Assembly (NCBI GenBank): GCA_027924585.1
Contig: BSBM01000826.1
Location: forward strand, 14,415,501 to 14,479,500
Direction of reading: 5' to 3'
From: Larix kaempferi
Taxonomy: Eukaryota; Streptophyta; Pinopsida; Pinales; Pinaceae
Length of the DNA stretch: 64,000 nt
The notes below the pieces were generated by a model, which searched no databases, was not told the DNA's origin, and was given only the letters and a program-made list of their open reading frames with translations. Both the position numbers and the translations under genes were made by a program. Of this stretch, positions 22,550 through 32,879 are shown one piece after another. Numbering within the stretch: the stretch's first letter is position 1; every line of letters begins with the position of its first letter.

Positions 22550-23239
22550 TGTTAACTTTTCAGAATTTACTTCAATTTGATCTAGGATCTTAACTGAGAG
22601 AAAAACATGTACAACAAATCTACAGCATATCAATCATGGACACAACAATGCAAGCACACAAGAGACACAGAGTTTACTTGGGGAAAACCATAAAGGTGAA
22701 AAGCCCCAATAACTTCCTCAGAGATAGATAGAGCAATGATACAACCAGAATACAAGAGATATTCTTCTTCTAGCAGCAGAGCCTCCTCCTCCACAAGTGC
22801 GCCACTCTCCCAAGTGTGAGTGAGAGAATAGAATGTGTAAAATGAGAGAGACACACTCTCTATTTATACACTAACTTGACTTGACCTTTACTCAACTAGG
22901 TCGGCCTCAACTTAACCACTTAACATAATGCTAACTAGGCCGACCCCAACTAGGGTGGTCTAATAACCCTTTGACCCACATGGCCGACCCCTAATAGGTT
23001 GGTCTAATAACCCTTTGACCCACATGACTTATACAGGGCCGACCCCAACAAGTTTGTCTAATAACCCATCAAGTATAAGTTACGACACTTACAATATAAA
23101 TGACGACACTTCCGTATAGAGGAACAATAACATCTCTATAGAAATACAACCACTTCCGTATAGAGGAATAATAACATCTCTATAGGAATACAATATACAT
23201 ATATGTGAAATACATTTCGAAGTTACATATACATCAACA
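22550..23239 (-). repeat. Element C2 3' LTR with triplicated U3 unit
   Basis: 690 bp, the same length as 28476-29165. U3 has three copies of a unit of about 42-56 bp beginning GGCCGACCCC and containing GGTCTAATAACCC (about 22940, 22982 and 23038). The C1 LTR has one copy and the C3 LTR two. A second short duplication, ACTTCCGTATAGAGGAA, occurs twice near 23128-23190. Confidence 0.93.
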
Positions 23240-24060
23240 CTCCCTCTTAACTAGGAAGGTATTTCTCGACACAGGCCTTCTAGCACAAGTCATCTTCTCT
23301 AGATCATCGTCACTGCTGCTGCTATCTCAATGAATCTCTGAATCTACTCATCATAGGAAGTTCTATAGAGCCAGTCCTTTTTCATACTGGATGTAGGCCC
23401 ACCACCTGCAGGTCTTCGTCATCATCGACCATACTATGGAATCCTCAGGACTTATTATGTGCATCACAAAACCTCGAAAGAGCATCCCAGGCTGTTACGA
23501 GGACATGGCTCTACCTATAGGATCTCCCAAGGCCATATTATATGTGACCTCACCACAAAACCTCGCAAGAGCATCCCAGGCTGTTACGAGCACACAAATC
23601 TACCTATAGGATCTCCCAGGGACAGATTATATGTGGTCACCACAAAACCTCGCAAGAGCATCCCAGTATGTTACGAGCACACAGCTCTACCTATAGGATC
23701 TCCCAGGGACAAATTATATGTGGTTATGGAAAAACCTCGCAAGAGCATCCCTAGACTTATTACGGGCACACAGACCAACCTATCGGATCTCCTAGGGACA
23801 TATTATATGCCATAGGACAAAACCTATAAGAGCATCTGCTAGATATCCCAGGGCCAGATTATATGCCATAGGCAAAACCTCGAAAGACTATATGTAGATC
23901 TCCCAGGTCCAAATTATATGTCCTCCCAGAGCAAAAAATCCAAAGAGCATTTGCCAGATATCCCAGGGCCAAATTATATGCCATAGGCAAAACCTCGAAA
24001 GACTATCTGCAAATCTCCCAGGGCCAAATTATATGCTCATCTACACAACTTGATCCACGG
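23240..24060 (-). repeat. Element C2 PPT and long/short tandem repeats
   Basis: PPT AAGAGGGAG (minus strand) is at 23240-23248. From 23468 the anchor AAAACCTCG(A/C)AAGAG recurs about every 87-90 bp (23468, 23558, 23645, 23732, 23818) and then about every 57 bp (23873, 23931, 23990), as in C1 but with one extra long unit. The translated product (GSPRDRLYVV repeats) is an artefact of the array. Confidence 0.85.
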
Positions 24061-24063
24061 CCA

Positions 24064-24540
24064 TAGAGTATCAACCTGATACTCACCATACATCATCCTG
24101 ATGTATACGTGATCATCTTGATCATCATCACTGCAACATCCTGTTGCATGTCATCTGGAGAAACATCCTGAAGCTCATCATCCATGATCATCCAATGCAT
24201 CTACCTGATGCATACCAAGTATCTACCTGATACATATCATCATACATGATCCACCTGATCATACAGTGTATCCACCTGATACAAATACATGATACATATC
24301 ACCATACATGATCCACCTGATCATACAATGTATCCACCTGATACATATACAGATACATGGTCCAAGCATCCAACATGATGCATATACAAAAATACATACA
24401 CATGATCCAACCGATCATATCCAGCATCGAACATGATGCGTACATACATATAAATGATCCAACTGATCATATACAGCATCCAACATGATGCATACATACA
24501 TACATGAAAATGATCCAACTGATCATACAAAGCAGAAACC
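24064..24540 (-). repeat. Element C2 hairpin array
   Basis: The same array type as 11906-12495: GAGTATCA-ACC-TGATACTC first, then TACATCA-TCC-TGATGTA, TGCAACA-TCC-TGTTGCA, ATGCATC-TACCT-GATGCAT, ATGATC-CACCT-GATCAT, TGTATC-CACCT-GATACA and others. It ends with repeats of about 58 bp carrying ATGATC-CAACT-GATCAT. The order of stems largely parallels C1, with units gained and lost. Confidence 0.85.
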
Positions 24541-24640
24541 AGAACATCATCATGATGCTCATCATCCAGTGCTTACATCCATAGCCATGTGAAGGATCCT
24601 CCTTCCAACATGCTTGGAATGGCTTCAGCAAATGTGTCCA

Positions 24641-25440
24641 TCACTTCTTTCTCGAAGTGTCATCAATCTGAAGAACACCAAGCCTCTCTCTGAAGTACTC
24701 GAACTTCACTCTGGCTAGTGGTTTTGTCAGCACATTTGCAATCTGCTTGTCCATCAGAACATGCTTTACATCAACTAGGTGAACACTCCTCGGATCCGTC
24801 AGGAACTGGCTCAATGTGTTCATCGCAAAGCAAATATCTGGTCTCGTGTTCGTCAGGTACATCAAGGACCCAACCATCTGACGATACATAGAGACATCAA
24901 CTGTCTCAGATGAAGCATCACAAAGAAGCTTCAAATTCGATGCCATATGTATGGCCATGGCCTTGCAATCCATCATCCCGAACCTCTTCAGGATCTCTAC
25001 TGCATACTTCCCTTGTCCAAGGAAGATTCCATCTGCACTCTGCCACACCTCCATGCCAAAAAAAAATAGTGCATCATCCCCAAGTTCTTCATCTCGAACT
25101 CGGCAGCAAGCTTCCATTGCATGTCGGCAATCAATCTATCTTCACCTGTAACAAACAGGTTATCCTCATACAAAAGTAGTATCATTGGATTGCCTTCCTC
25201 AACCTTGTAGTAAAGGTTGGAATCCGCTTTACTCTTGGTAAATCCCATAATGGATAGAAATCTTTCTATCCTACCATACCAAGTTCTGCACATATATGAC
25301 TCCCTGTCATGTGTCTCAGAACCAAGTGGCTTCTCCACATACACTTCTTCTTCAACTACACCATTCAAGAAGGCTGTCTTGAAATCTAGCTGGTGTATCT
25401 TCTATTTCATCACTTTTATATTTCTCTATGTTTCCATCTG
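24641..25440 (-). pseudogene. Element C2 RT fragment with RNase H excised
   Basis: Frames 25368-24997 and 25117-24641 carry part of Copia [17 protein letters not shown], then an in-frame loss of the [11 protein letters not shown] segment (ESYMCR runs into TWYGR), LYYKVEEGNP, and the catalytic box as YEDN in place of YVDD. The frame then runs RQMVGSLMYLTNTRPDICFA to SVHLVDVKHVL and jumps in frame to MDKQIANVLTKPLARVKFEY. RNase H is therefore missing altogether, while the very C-terminus is kept. It is an enzymatically dead remnant. Confidence 0.9.
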
Positions 25441-26210
25441 AAGCATGGTTGATCTTGATAGATCCATATGGAAGTCATAACAAACTTCCCTTTAGGTCTT
25501 GGGACTACATCGCAAACATCATTCTTCATGATCGATGGATCATGGCATTCTTCCCATATCCTGGGAACTTCAATATCTTCAATAGATAATTTTGTTGCTG
25601 AACAAATGTTGTAGTTCTTCTTTTGTAGGTGATGGCATACGATCTTTTCTACACAACAAGTTAAATTGCATGATTAGAAAACATCTCATAGTTTTCAGAA
25701 CAAATTCTTACACATAAAGAAATATTTCATACAGTCATGCAATTATCTTAGTCAATGCTTCAATACAACATTTATCCATATCCCGTAACTTTCTAGATTC
25801 CTTCCAATCTCTACCAGAACATTGTTAAGAGTGTGCACAACTCCCAACATGTCAACAAAGAGGTTTCATTCTAGATAAGTAGCAATGGAATGTTGTACAG
25901 TTCCATAGGCCACTTACCCATGCATATTAGTAGTATACTGTTCATCCATGCAACTATTCTAATATGCATAATACACAGCCTAATTCTAGGAACATCAGTA
26001 TATACATTATTGAACAGTATTATTTAAACAATAAAATATGCAAGTAATGACAATTCAAATACTTATCTTTGTTTGTTTGTTGTGTTGACTCCCTCTCAGT
26101 CTTTGCTTCTTTTCTGCAACTCCATTCTTATGTGGATTGTGAGAAGTGGTCAACTCCCTCTGAATATTTGCATCCTTGCAAAAACTACTGAAGTGTGCTC
26201 CTTTGCTTTC
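25441..26210 (-). pseudogene. Element C2 scrambled pol remnants
   Basis: Short matches to C1 remain. About 25440-25560 corresponds to the start of RT. 26100-26200 corresponds to the integrase end (TTTCTGCAACTCCATTCT, then GTCAACTCCCTCT, matching C1 at 14815-14860). Between them is AT-rich sequence without frames. The order suggests large internal deletions rather than one clean cut. Confidence 0.55.
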
Positions 26211-28463
26211 TTGCAGGAACAACTAGAGTGTGCTCCCTCTTGAGCTTTGCTTCCTGGATTACATGTCCTTGAACTTACATCCATCCTTAATCACTATGCA
26301 TGCTTATTAGTATCATCATTGTGTTATCCTTGAGGTCTCATACATAATCACACATTTATTAGTATAATCTTAATATTATCAAAACACAATAATCTTAAAC
26401 ATGTATATTCATGATCATTCACAGATAATAAACATTAGTATTCAAGGTTTCAGGGAAGTCTTCTTTTACTCATACATATTCTTATTTGATCATAGGACTC
26501 TTCTGGTTAGTTCAATAATCAATCAAGATAAGAGATATAGTATGCATAAAACCCATGATTATTCAAACCTATACCTTCATGATTCTTCTGGTTAGTCATA
26601 TCATCAATTATGGTAAGAAACATAATATGCATACAACCATGATTATTCAAACCTATGACTTCATGAATAATCATTATCAACAACACAACAATATAAGATC
26701 TTAACACAAGGTAGGATTCTAGCTTGATATAGGAAAAACATACCTGGATTAGCGTGATAGCTAGTTATGTCTAACATACCTGCATAATGTCTTCTGGTTC
26801 TCTTCAGTGACTTGTGCTAGTAACCTGCATGTCTCATAAGTTAACCATTGTATGACCAAGTTATACATACCTAGAAAGTAGATCTTCTATGTGATCAATG
26901 ACAATGGATGAATCTTTGTCTTCATGTCACCATGAGCATATGTTCTTGAAGTAGAACATGATTTGAATTTCTTGGTGTACCTTTTGTGTTAGCAAACAAC
27001 ATAAACCTCATACAACATCACAATGCATTAGTACAATCATAAGTGTCAAAACCTTAATCAATGAATATCTTCTATAAGGTAATACGACAAGTCTAGTAAT
27101 TAATCAAGATTGTACTGTAATGATATGAAGACAAACATATCATAAACTTAATCATGAACAGAATTCGAAACATACCTGTAAGCCATACCTGTCAAGATTG
27201 CTTGTAATCTTCTTATGGAAGGCCTTAGCCTCATCTCCCTCTAAAACATGAACTTCTTCACTTATGCAGGTGACCAATCCATCATCTTCTAGGATTAACC
27301 CAATCCACTTGATTTGCAGGAACTGGATCTGGAGCTGTAATAGGGGTTGTCAGAGAAACTCCAAAAATTCAAAATTTGAATTTCAAACTTCCGAAAGGAT
27401 AGAAATATGCGCCTTGATGAGCTGATCAAGCTGGTATATTTAGAATTTGAAAATTGCAAAGTTTCACTCCTCAATTTTGCCTTTGAAACTTTCGGATTCG
27501 CTGGATGTGACCTCGAACTAGGGTTTGATGAAGCCCACTCTTCTGCCCAATAAAAAGGGGATCCAAATCTCTAAGCTTCTATTTTTATGAGGATCTTCCA
27601 GCCGTGGTCACAGATTTCAAAAATTCCCATTTTTGCAAAAGCCCTAATTTTCCACTTTTCTGATCAAAGTCCCGAACTAGGGTCTGATCAAGCCCGACCT
27701 TCTGCCCACCCAAAAATTCTGATCTTGGTATCTAAATTTCTATTTTGATGAGTATCATCCAGAAGTGGTCTCCGATTACAAAAATTCCAACTTTCTTCGA
27801 AGCCCTAAATTCCGGAAGCCATGAATGAAGGTACTAAAAAATAATTCTGTTTTGACAGAAATATGTACCTGATTGTTTCTGGTCTTACTCTGAACTTTTT
27901 GATCCACAGGGTATAAAAACATTTCCTGAGATAGGCCAACCTATTATCTTTCCATCCTGATAGGTCTGACTTCAATTGGATTATATGAGAGAGAGAGTTA
28001 TGCCAAGTGTCGTAACGTGACCTGTTTATGGGATAATACAGGAGAGCGAACTTGTACGGCATGCCACATGTCACTGTTTCAACTTCAGCCTCTGAAATTT
28101 TTTCCTGAGATAGTACAGTCTATGTACTACTTGTCACATTTTACTAAATTTCATTTGGAGCTTCCTATCCCAACTTATGACCTTTTTTCCAAGGTCACCT
28201 GATTTTGACTCAGATTTGGAAGAGGCAGAAACCCTATATTGTACAGATCATAAATCACAAAGTACAACGAATTAGAGGTTTTTCATTGGACACAAGGTAC
28301 ATGGGGATCTGATATTCGACCTGTAAAAGTTTCAGATCCGAAAACTTCGCCAAAACGGATTTATAGTGAAAGTTCTACGATGACTGGTTTTTTCTATATC
28401 AAGCCCTAGCATCGTAAGTGCAACAAGTGTCATACATGCCATATCATGCCTTCTTTTAGGCTA
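26211..28463 (-). other. Element C2 long AT-rich leader
   Basis: About 2.2 kb with no believable gene. The part near 27190-27310 resembles the gag start region of C1 (GGATTAACCCAATCC, CTTCTTATG). The part 27320-28460 is leader, with AGGGTTT/CCCTAAT phrases, and matches C3 58540-59900 in reverse. The part 26700-27180 matches C3 about 59930-60400. PBS TGGTATCAGAGC (minus) is at 28464-28475. Confidence 0.6.
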
Positions 28464-28475
28464 GCTCTGATACCA

Positions 28476-29165
28476 TGTTAACTTTTCAGAATTTACTTCA
28501 ATTTGATCTAGGATATCAACTGAGAGAACAACATGCACAACAAATCTACAGCATATCAATCATGGACACAACAATGCAGGCACACAAGAGACACAGAGTT
28601 TACTTGGGGAAAACCATAAAGGTGAAAAACCCCAATAACTTCCTTAGAGATAGATAGAGCAATGATACAACCAGAATACAAGAGATAGTCTTCTCCTAGC
28701 AGCAGAGCCTCCTCCTCCACAAGTGCACCACTCTCCTAAGTGTGAGTGAGAGAATAGAATGTGTAAAATGAGAGAGACACACTCTCTATTTATACACTAA
28801 CTTGACTTGACCTTTACTAAACTAGGTCGACCTCAACTTAACCACTTAACATAATGCTGACTAGGCCGACCCCCACTAGGGTGGTCTAATAACCCTTTGA
28901 CCCACATGTTCGACCCCCAATAGGGTGGTCTAATAACCCTTTTACCCACATGACTTATACAGGGCCAACCCCAACAAGGTTGTCTAATAACCCATCAAGT
29001 ATAAGTTACGACACTTACAATATAAATGACGACACTTCCGTATAGAGGAATAATAACATCTCTATAGGAATACAACCACTTCCGTATAGAGGAATAATAA
29101 CATCTCTATAGGAATACAATATACATATATGTGAAATACATTCCGAAGTTACATATACATCAACA
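28476..29165 (-). repeat. Element C2 5' LTR
   Basis: 690 bp, TGTTAACTTTTC...ATCAACA. Minus-strand TATAAATA is at 28787-28794, and the U3 repeats are at about 28865-29000. The PBS directly abuts at 28475. The flanking duplication CCCTA follows at 29166-29170. Confidence 0.95.
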
Positions 29166-30647
29166 CCCTATATGTCAATTAATTACAACTAACACACGGG
29201 ATGCTCAATATAAATTGTCAAACCCAGGGAGGTCTTTTATTTCAATGGAAATAAGCACAATCTATACATAAACATCCCTATCAGTTGATTGAATAAATAA
29301 ATATGATAATCCTACCTATCTGCTCAACCAAACTCATTCCATAAAGAAAACTAATCTAACTCATACATCTAGGAATTCAAAGTGCAACTACCTTCCTACA
29401 TAAATCAACCTAGCAGTTACTGATCTAAGAATGAAATTGACCTAGATTATTTTTGCAAGAATTTAAATCCTATAACTATCAAACTACAGTATTCAATATT
29501 TACCAAAATGATCCATCCAACAACTACTGTAACTCAACCATAATCTGCCTAATATGTGAATTCAATAAAGATACAACAACAACTAGAATTAAGAAATAAA
29601 TCTGAACTATAAATTGATAACCATTAGAAATCCTAGAAAGCATAAATGACTGGAAAGAATTGGAAGATAAGCTTGGCTGTAACATATATTGAGCACACAT
29701 GCATAATCCAAACTAACCTACATAGTCAACTGTCACACCACGCAGTTGCATTTATTCATAATGCAAAGAATAAACTACCAATAAAGAATGCAATCATAAG
29801 CTCTCTATTGCAGCTATTAGAAATACAACTAATGCAATTCCACAACACACAATAGGAAATGAATAAATATAACTACCTACTTAAATCAACAATCTCTATG
29901 AGAAGGCGAGCCCTGGCCTTCTAACAGAGTTGTTGTGAACTACCATGAATTAAGACACAGAAATGGGAGTAACTCTGCTCTTCATTAAAGATGGTAATTC
30001 ACAGCCTCAGTTCTCTGTTACAACCCGTACAAAATAATAATTATCCAACCCTAGACTTTGAAATCCTTCCTGAATTTCTACATGAGGAATACAGTTCGTG
30101 GTCCATTAAATCCATGTAGCAATGAATATTTACGATCTTCATGTTGCAGAGTTACAGCTAAACTGTTACAACCATAATGAATGAGGCCGTTAGTCATGAA
30201 GGATGTTGTTACACTGGCAGTCAATGGATCAATGGTTCAACCAATCAGGAGGCATCCCATCTATTGCAGCTATGCTCTATTTTAGAGACCTATTACAGCT
30301 TCACGTGGAGAGATGCATTGTCCCTTGAAAATATGAGGAATTGAGTTAGAAGAGTAACAGCTGGCCCCACGTATGATTCCTTCCCAAGGCATGGCGACTG
30401 ATACACCTGTGATTTGATCTTAACTTAATGAAATCAACACAAGTTAGCATAAATCAAAGGATAGAATTCATAACCATAAAAATCTAAGGCATTTAATTAA
30501 ATGAAATAATAATGATGTATACCTTGTCAGGACTGCTGATTAATCTGGAGAAAGGCATGTATATGGTTTATGAAAGTAGGGTGTAACTGGGAAAAATGGT
30601 GTAATAGGTATGGTCAAAAAGGGGCATTTCCAGGGCCCAACAATCCA

Positions 30648-31996
30648 TTGCGGACAACTCTTTTCAGAGTGTTGTTCTTGGTGAAAGGTGCAGAAATGAT
30701 CCATGCCCACTTCATTTAAATTTAAGACAATAGAATTGTTTGTAGGAGGAAGAGGCTACCCACTTTCATCTCTTTTCTTGTAGAAAGGTATGAATGGTTT
30801 CCTGGAAGTGTTGGCTGCCTTATCTTTCTCCAGATCTACAATCTTATTGGCTAGCTTTTGCATCATCTTGAGCACACTTTCTAAATCAGTCAATGGTTCT
30901 TCCTTAGTTCTGGTTAACAGCAGGGGTTTCTTGCTGGTTGTTGGTTTCGTTTCCAGCTCAAGGGAGTGTTTAGAAATGTTGTCTGCTTTAGCTTCAACCT
31001 TCTTAGATTCTTCGAAGTTTTCTATCAACGTAGCTTGCTTTGTTCTTTTGACAAACATCGCTATGGGTGGATCAAGTGCTGTGGTATAATATTCTATTAA
31101 AGATTCCTTAGCGAGTCTCGTTGCAGCACTAAAATTATTCAATAAGGTAGTAAATCTTTGATTAAATTATGGAACCTTTTATTTCTTCTCCATCCTCATA
31201 GACAACAAGTTTTTCATCAATGTAGCGGCTATTTTCTGATTTCCATATTTACTTAGGAAACATTTTTTGAAATCTTCCCAACTTGCTATTGAATTAGCTT
31301 GCAAACTAAAGTACCAGGAAGAAACTTTGGGTTAGAATGTATAGGGAAAAATTTTGCAGACTACGTCTTCATGCTCTACATTGAGAAGATTCAAAGCCAA
31401 ATAGAAGCTCTTAAGGTGATCTTCAGCGGAAATACCTTTTTCTAGGATCGTACTTAGGTAATACCTTTTTCTGGATTTTTGGGTAGATCGTGGAAAGGTG
31501 TAGCTAAATTTAGCGCCCCTCTGTCTCTCCACGTAGTTGAAACCATAACTCTCAGTGGATAATGTGGTTGTGATCATGGTGGAGAATGTGGTGGAGTATG
31601 GGGTGGAGTATGTGGTTCTTCTTGATTCAGAAGAGTTTCGGGTCTAATTTCACTTAGAGGTTCTGTAATTTCCTGTAAAGACAGATCTAATAATTCTTCT
31701 AAATTTTCAACAATAATTGAATCTCTAGTGAATTGTGTTCGTCTCCTAGGAGCTCTCCTCCTGGGTAATAAGGGAATTACGTTTAACCCTCCAAGTGTTT
31801 GAACATAAGAACGGGTATGTCTCCTGAAGTTTTCTACTTCTTCAAAAGGGACAGCGTATAATGCTTCTTGATGTTCAGCTTCAAGACTGGGATCTTCTTG
31901 AACTTGTGATTGCAGGACGAAATCATCTGGGATAGTTGTTTCCAGTGGGTCTTCAGTGATATTTATTCTAATGAAAGGATCTCCTTTGCCAGCCAT
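30648..31996 (-). pseudogene. Element A gag
   Basis: It begins at ATG 31996 (MAGKGDPFIRINITEDP), about 10 bases inside the PBS. The first frame (31996-31574) has an Arg-rich run (LPRRRAPRRRTQF) and ends in PPHTPPHTPPHSPP before a stop. Next come pieces with the gag core: ISAEDHLKSFYLALNLLNVE, VSSWYFSLQANSIASWEDF, FLSKYGN and FNQRFTTLLNNF, continuing into the frame 31142-30756, which ends in Lys-rich sequence. Many stops and frameshifts are present. The chain is cut at 30648 by element B and continues at 4788. Confidence 0.82.
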
Positions 31997-32006
31997 GCAC
32001 TGGTGG

Positions 32007-32023
32007 CCCTCCTTCTAGTGCCA
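32007..32023 (-). promoter_or_regulatory. Element A primer-binding site (tRNA not identified)
   Basis: TGGCACTAGAAGGAGGG on the minus strand lies 5 bases inside the LTR end, between LTR and gag. It starts TGG as required to pair with a tRNA CCA end, but I cannot say which tRNA. Position and spacing mirror the PBS of element B. Confidence 0.7.
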
Positions 32024-32028
32024 AAAAC

Positions 32029-32864
32029 TGTTGATGCCTCAAAATTCACAGCACCAATCAGCAAGGGATTCTCCCCGGTAAGCAACCCCAATTAGATCGC
32101 TCACCGTTTGGTGTGGGGAATCCGTCTGGTTAACGGCCTGGCTACCGTATATGATTTTAAAATGAGTTTTCACCGGTTATGGCCCGATCCACCGTTTATG
32201 TATTTTATATTTAAAGATGATATACAAGTGATCTATCTAAATGCATGTAATTAAAAAAAAATCTGATCTAAACTATCTAAGCTAATTAATCTATCCCTGT
32301 AAGGAGAAAAACTAAAATATGAGTAATACGCTGTAAATACCCCCAAGAAACTCACAGGTAGCTATTCAATAATATATATGCATTTACAACAGAAATTAAA
32401 AGGTGTCAAAGATAGCTTTGACAGAATTAAAACATTCCATTACTCATTTAACACAGAATTGATTGCACAAGAAATGAAAGCATTCATAACTAAGAAATAA
32501 TTCAGAATAGTCAGGAATGATCTCATAGTATATGCATGAAAGATGCATAAATAATTTAACATACATTCAACACATTCCCAAGAAAAACGTACTGCTAGCT
32601 TTTCCTAGGCAAATGGAGCTTTCTTTATTGATGCAGCAAAATAGTTCACGTACAAGACAAATCAGTCCTTTCACCTGCCAAAAGTCCTTCTCTTCTATTC
32701 TATTCCTCTATTTATAACTTTACAAAATTGTCTTTCTCCAACCCTAAACCTAGGGAAGACCAAAAGTTTGTCTTCTAGTGCTCATATAAGACAAAATTAG
32801 TTTCCAACCGTTTTTTAAATGTTTATACAATAAATCAATTTTCAGCTGTCTTTTAGCATTTACA
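32029..32864 (-). repeat. Element A 5' LTR
   Basis: The inner end TGTTGATGCC (plus strand) is fixed by the PBS. The outer end is placed at GCATTTACA (32864) because TGTAAATGC and TGTTGATGC form an imperfect terminal inverted repeat, and because the unrelated unknown frame ends at 32880. A minus-strand TATAAATA box is at 32709-32716, a sensible U3/R position. There is no second copy in the window to confirm the outer end. Confidence 0.65.
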
Positions 32865-32879
32865 ATAAAAAAAAAAAAA

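Larger units (their letters stand above)
22550..29165 (-). mobile_element. Element C2: defective Copia inside the 5' LTR of element B
   Basis: A 6616-bp minus-strand element with 690-bp LTRs at both ends (22550-23239 and 28476-29165), TGTTAACTTT...ATCAACA, and exact target duplication CCCTA (22545-22549 and 29166-29170). It shares PBS, PPT, 3' repeat tracts and part of RT with C1, but gag, protease and nearly all of integrase are missing. They are replaced by about 2.2 kb of AT-rich leader sequence that also occurs, inverted, in C3. It cannot encode its own proteins, so it probably moved with the help of a complete relative. Confidence 0.93.
4789..30642 (-). mobile_element. Element B: complete Ty3/Gypsy element carrying two Copia insertions
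   Basis: The 3' LTR is 4789-6274 and the 5' LTR is 22536-22549 plus 29171-30642. Each is 1486 bp once the C2 insertion is removed, and each runs TGTTGG...CCAACA. PPT (polypurine tract) is at 6275-6285 and PBS at 22515-22532, in the correct places for a minus-strand element. Coding order is gag (22445 down), protease, RT, RNase H, integrase (to 9408), then an extra post-pol region to 7196. The flanking duplication is ATCTA (4784-4788) versus ATCCA (30643-30647), one mismatch. Without C1 and C2 the element is about 11.9 kb. It belongs to the Tat/Athila type by motif style and tRNA-Asp-like PBS. Confidence 0.92.
22536..30642 (-). repeat. Element B 5' LTR, split by Copia C2
   Basis: The first 14 bases (22536-22549, TGTTGGTCACCCTA) and the remaining 1472 (29171-30642) form one 1486-bp LTR matching 4789-6274. 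C2 (22550-29165) and its CCCTA duplication (29166-29170) account for the gap. This placement also explains why the PBS at 22515 seems to lack an LTR beside it. Confidence 0.93.
431..32864 (-). mobile_element. Element A: Ty3/Gypsy retrotransposon, Tat-like, split by element B
   Basis: Read on the minus strand: 5' LTR 32029-32864, PBS 32007-32023, gag 30648-31996, then (after element B, 4789-30642) a proline-rich linker, protease, archaeal-type RNase H, reverse transcriptase, RNase H and integrase down to 431. The two halves join at the target duplication of B: ATCTA at 4784-4788 and ATCCA at 30643-30647. The 3' LTR would lie left of the window. All reading frames are broken. The Tat-like assignment rests on the extra RNase H and the integrase and reverse transcriptase motifs; it is not a tree-based placement. 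Confidence 0.8.

Noticed and set aside
4805-29173. First reading of the long direct repeat as starting at TGTCAATTAATT with TATA flanks
   Set aside because: Removing C2 shows that the repeat extends 14-16 bases further left to TGTTGG, which pairs with the CCAACA end and places the PBS correctly.
30790-31089. Plus-strand frame opposite element A gag
   Set aside because: A shadow of the minus-strand gag, with no domain of its own.
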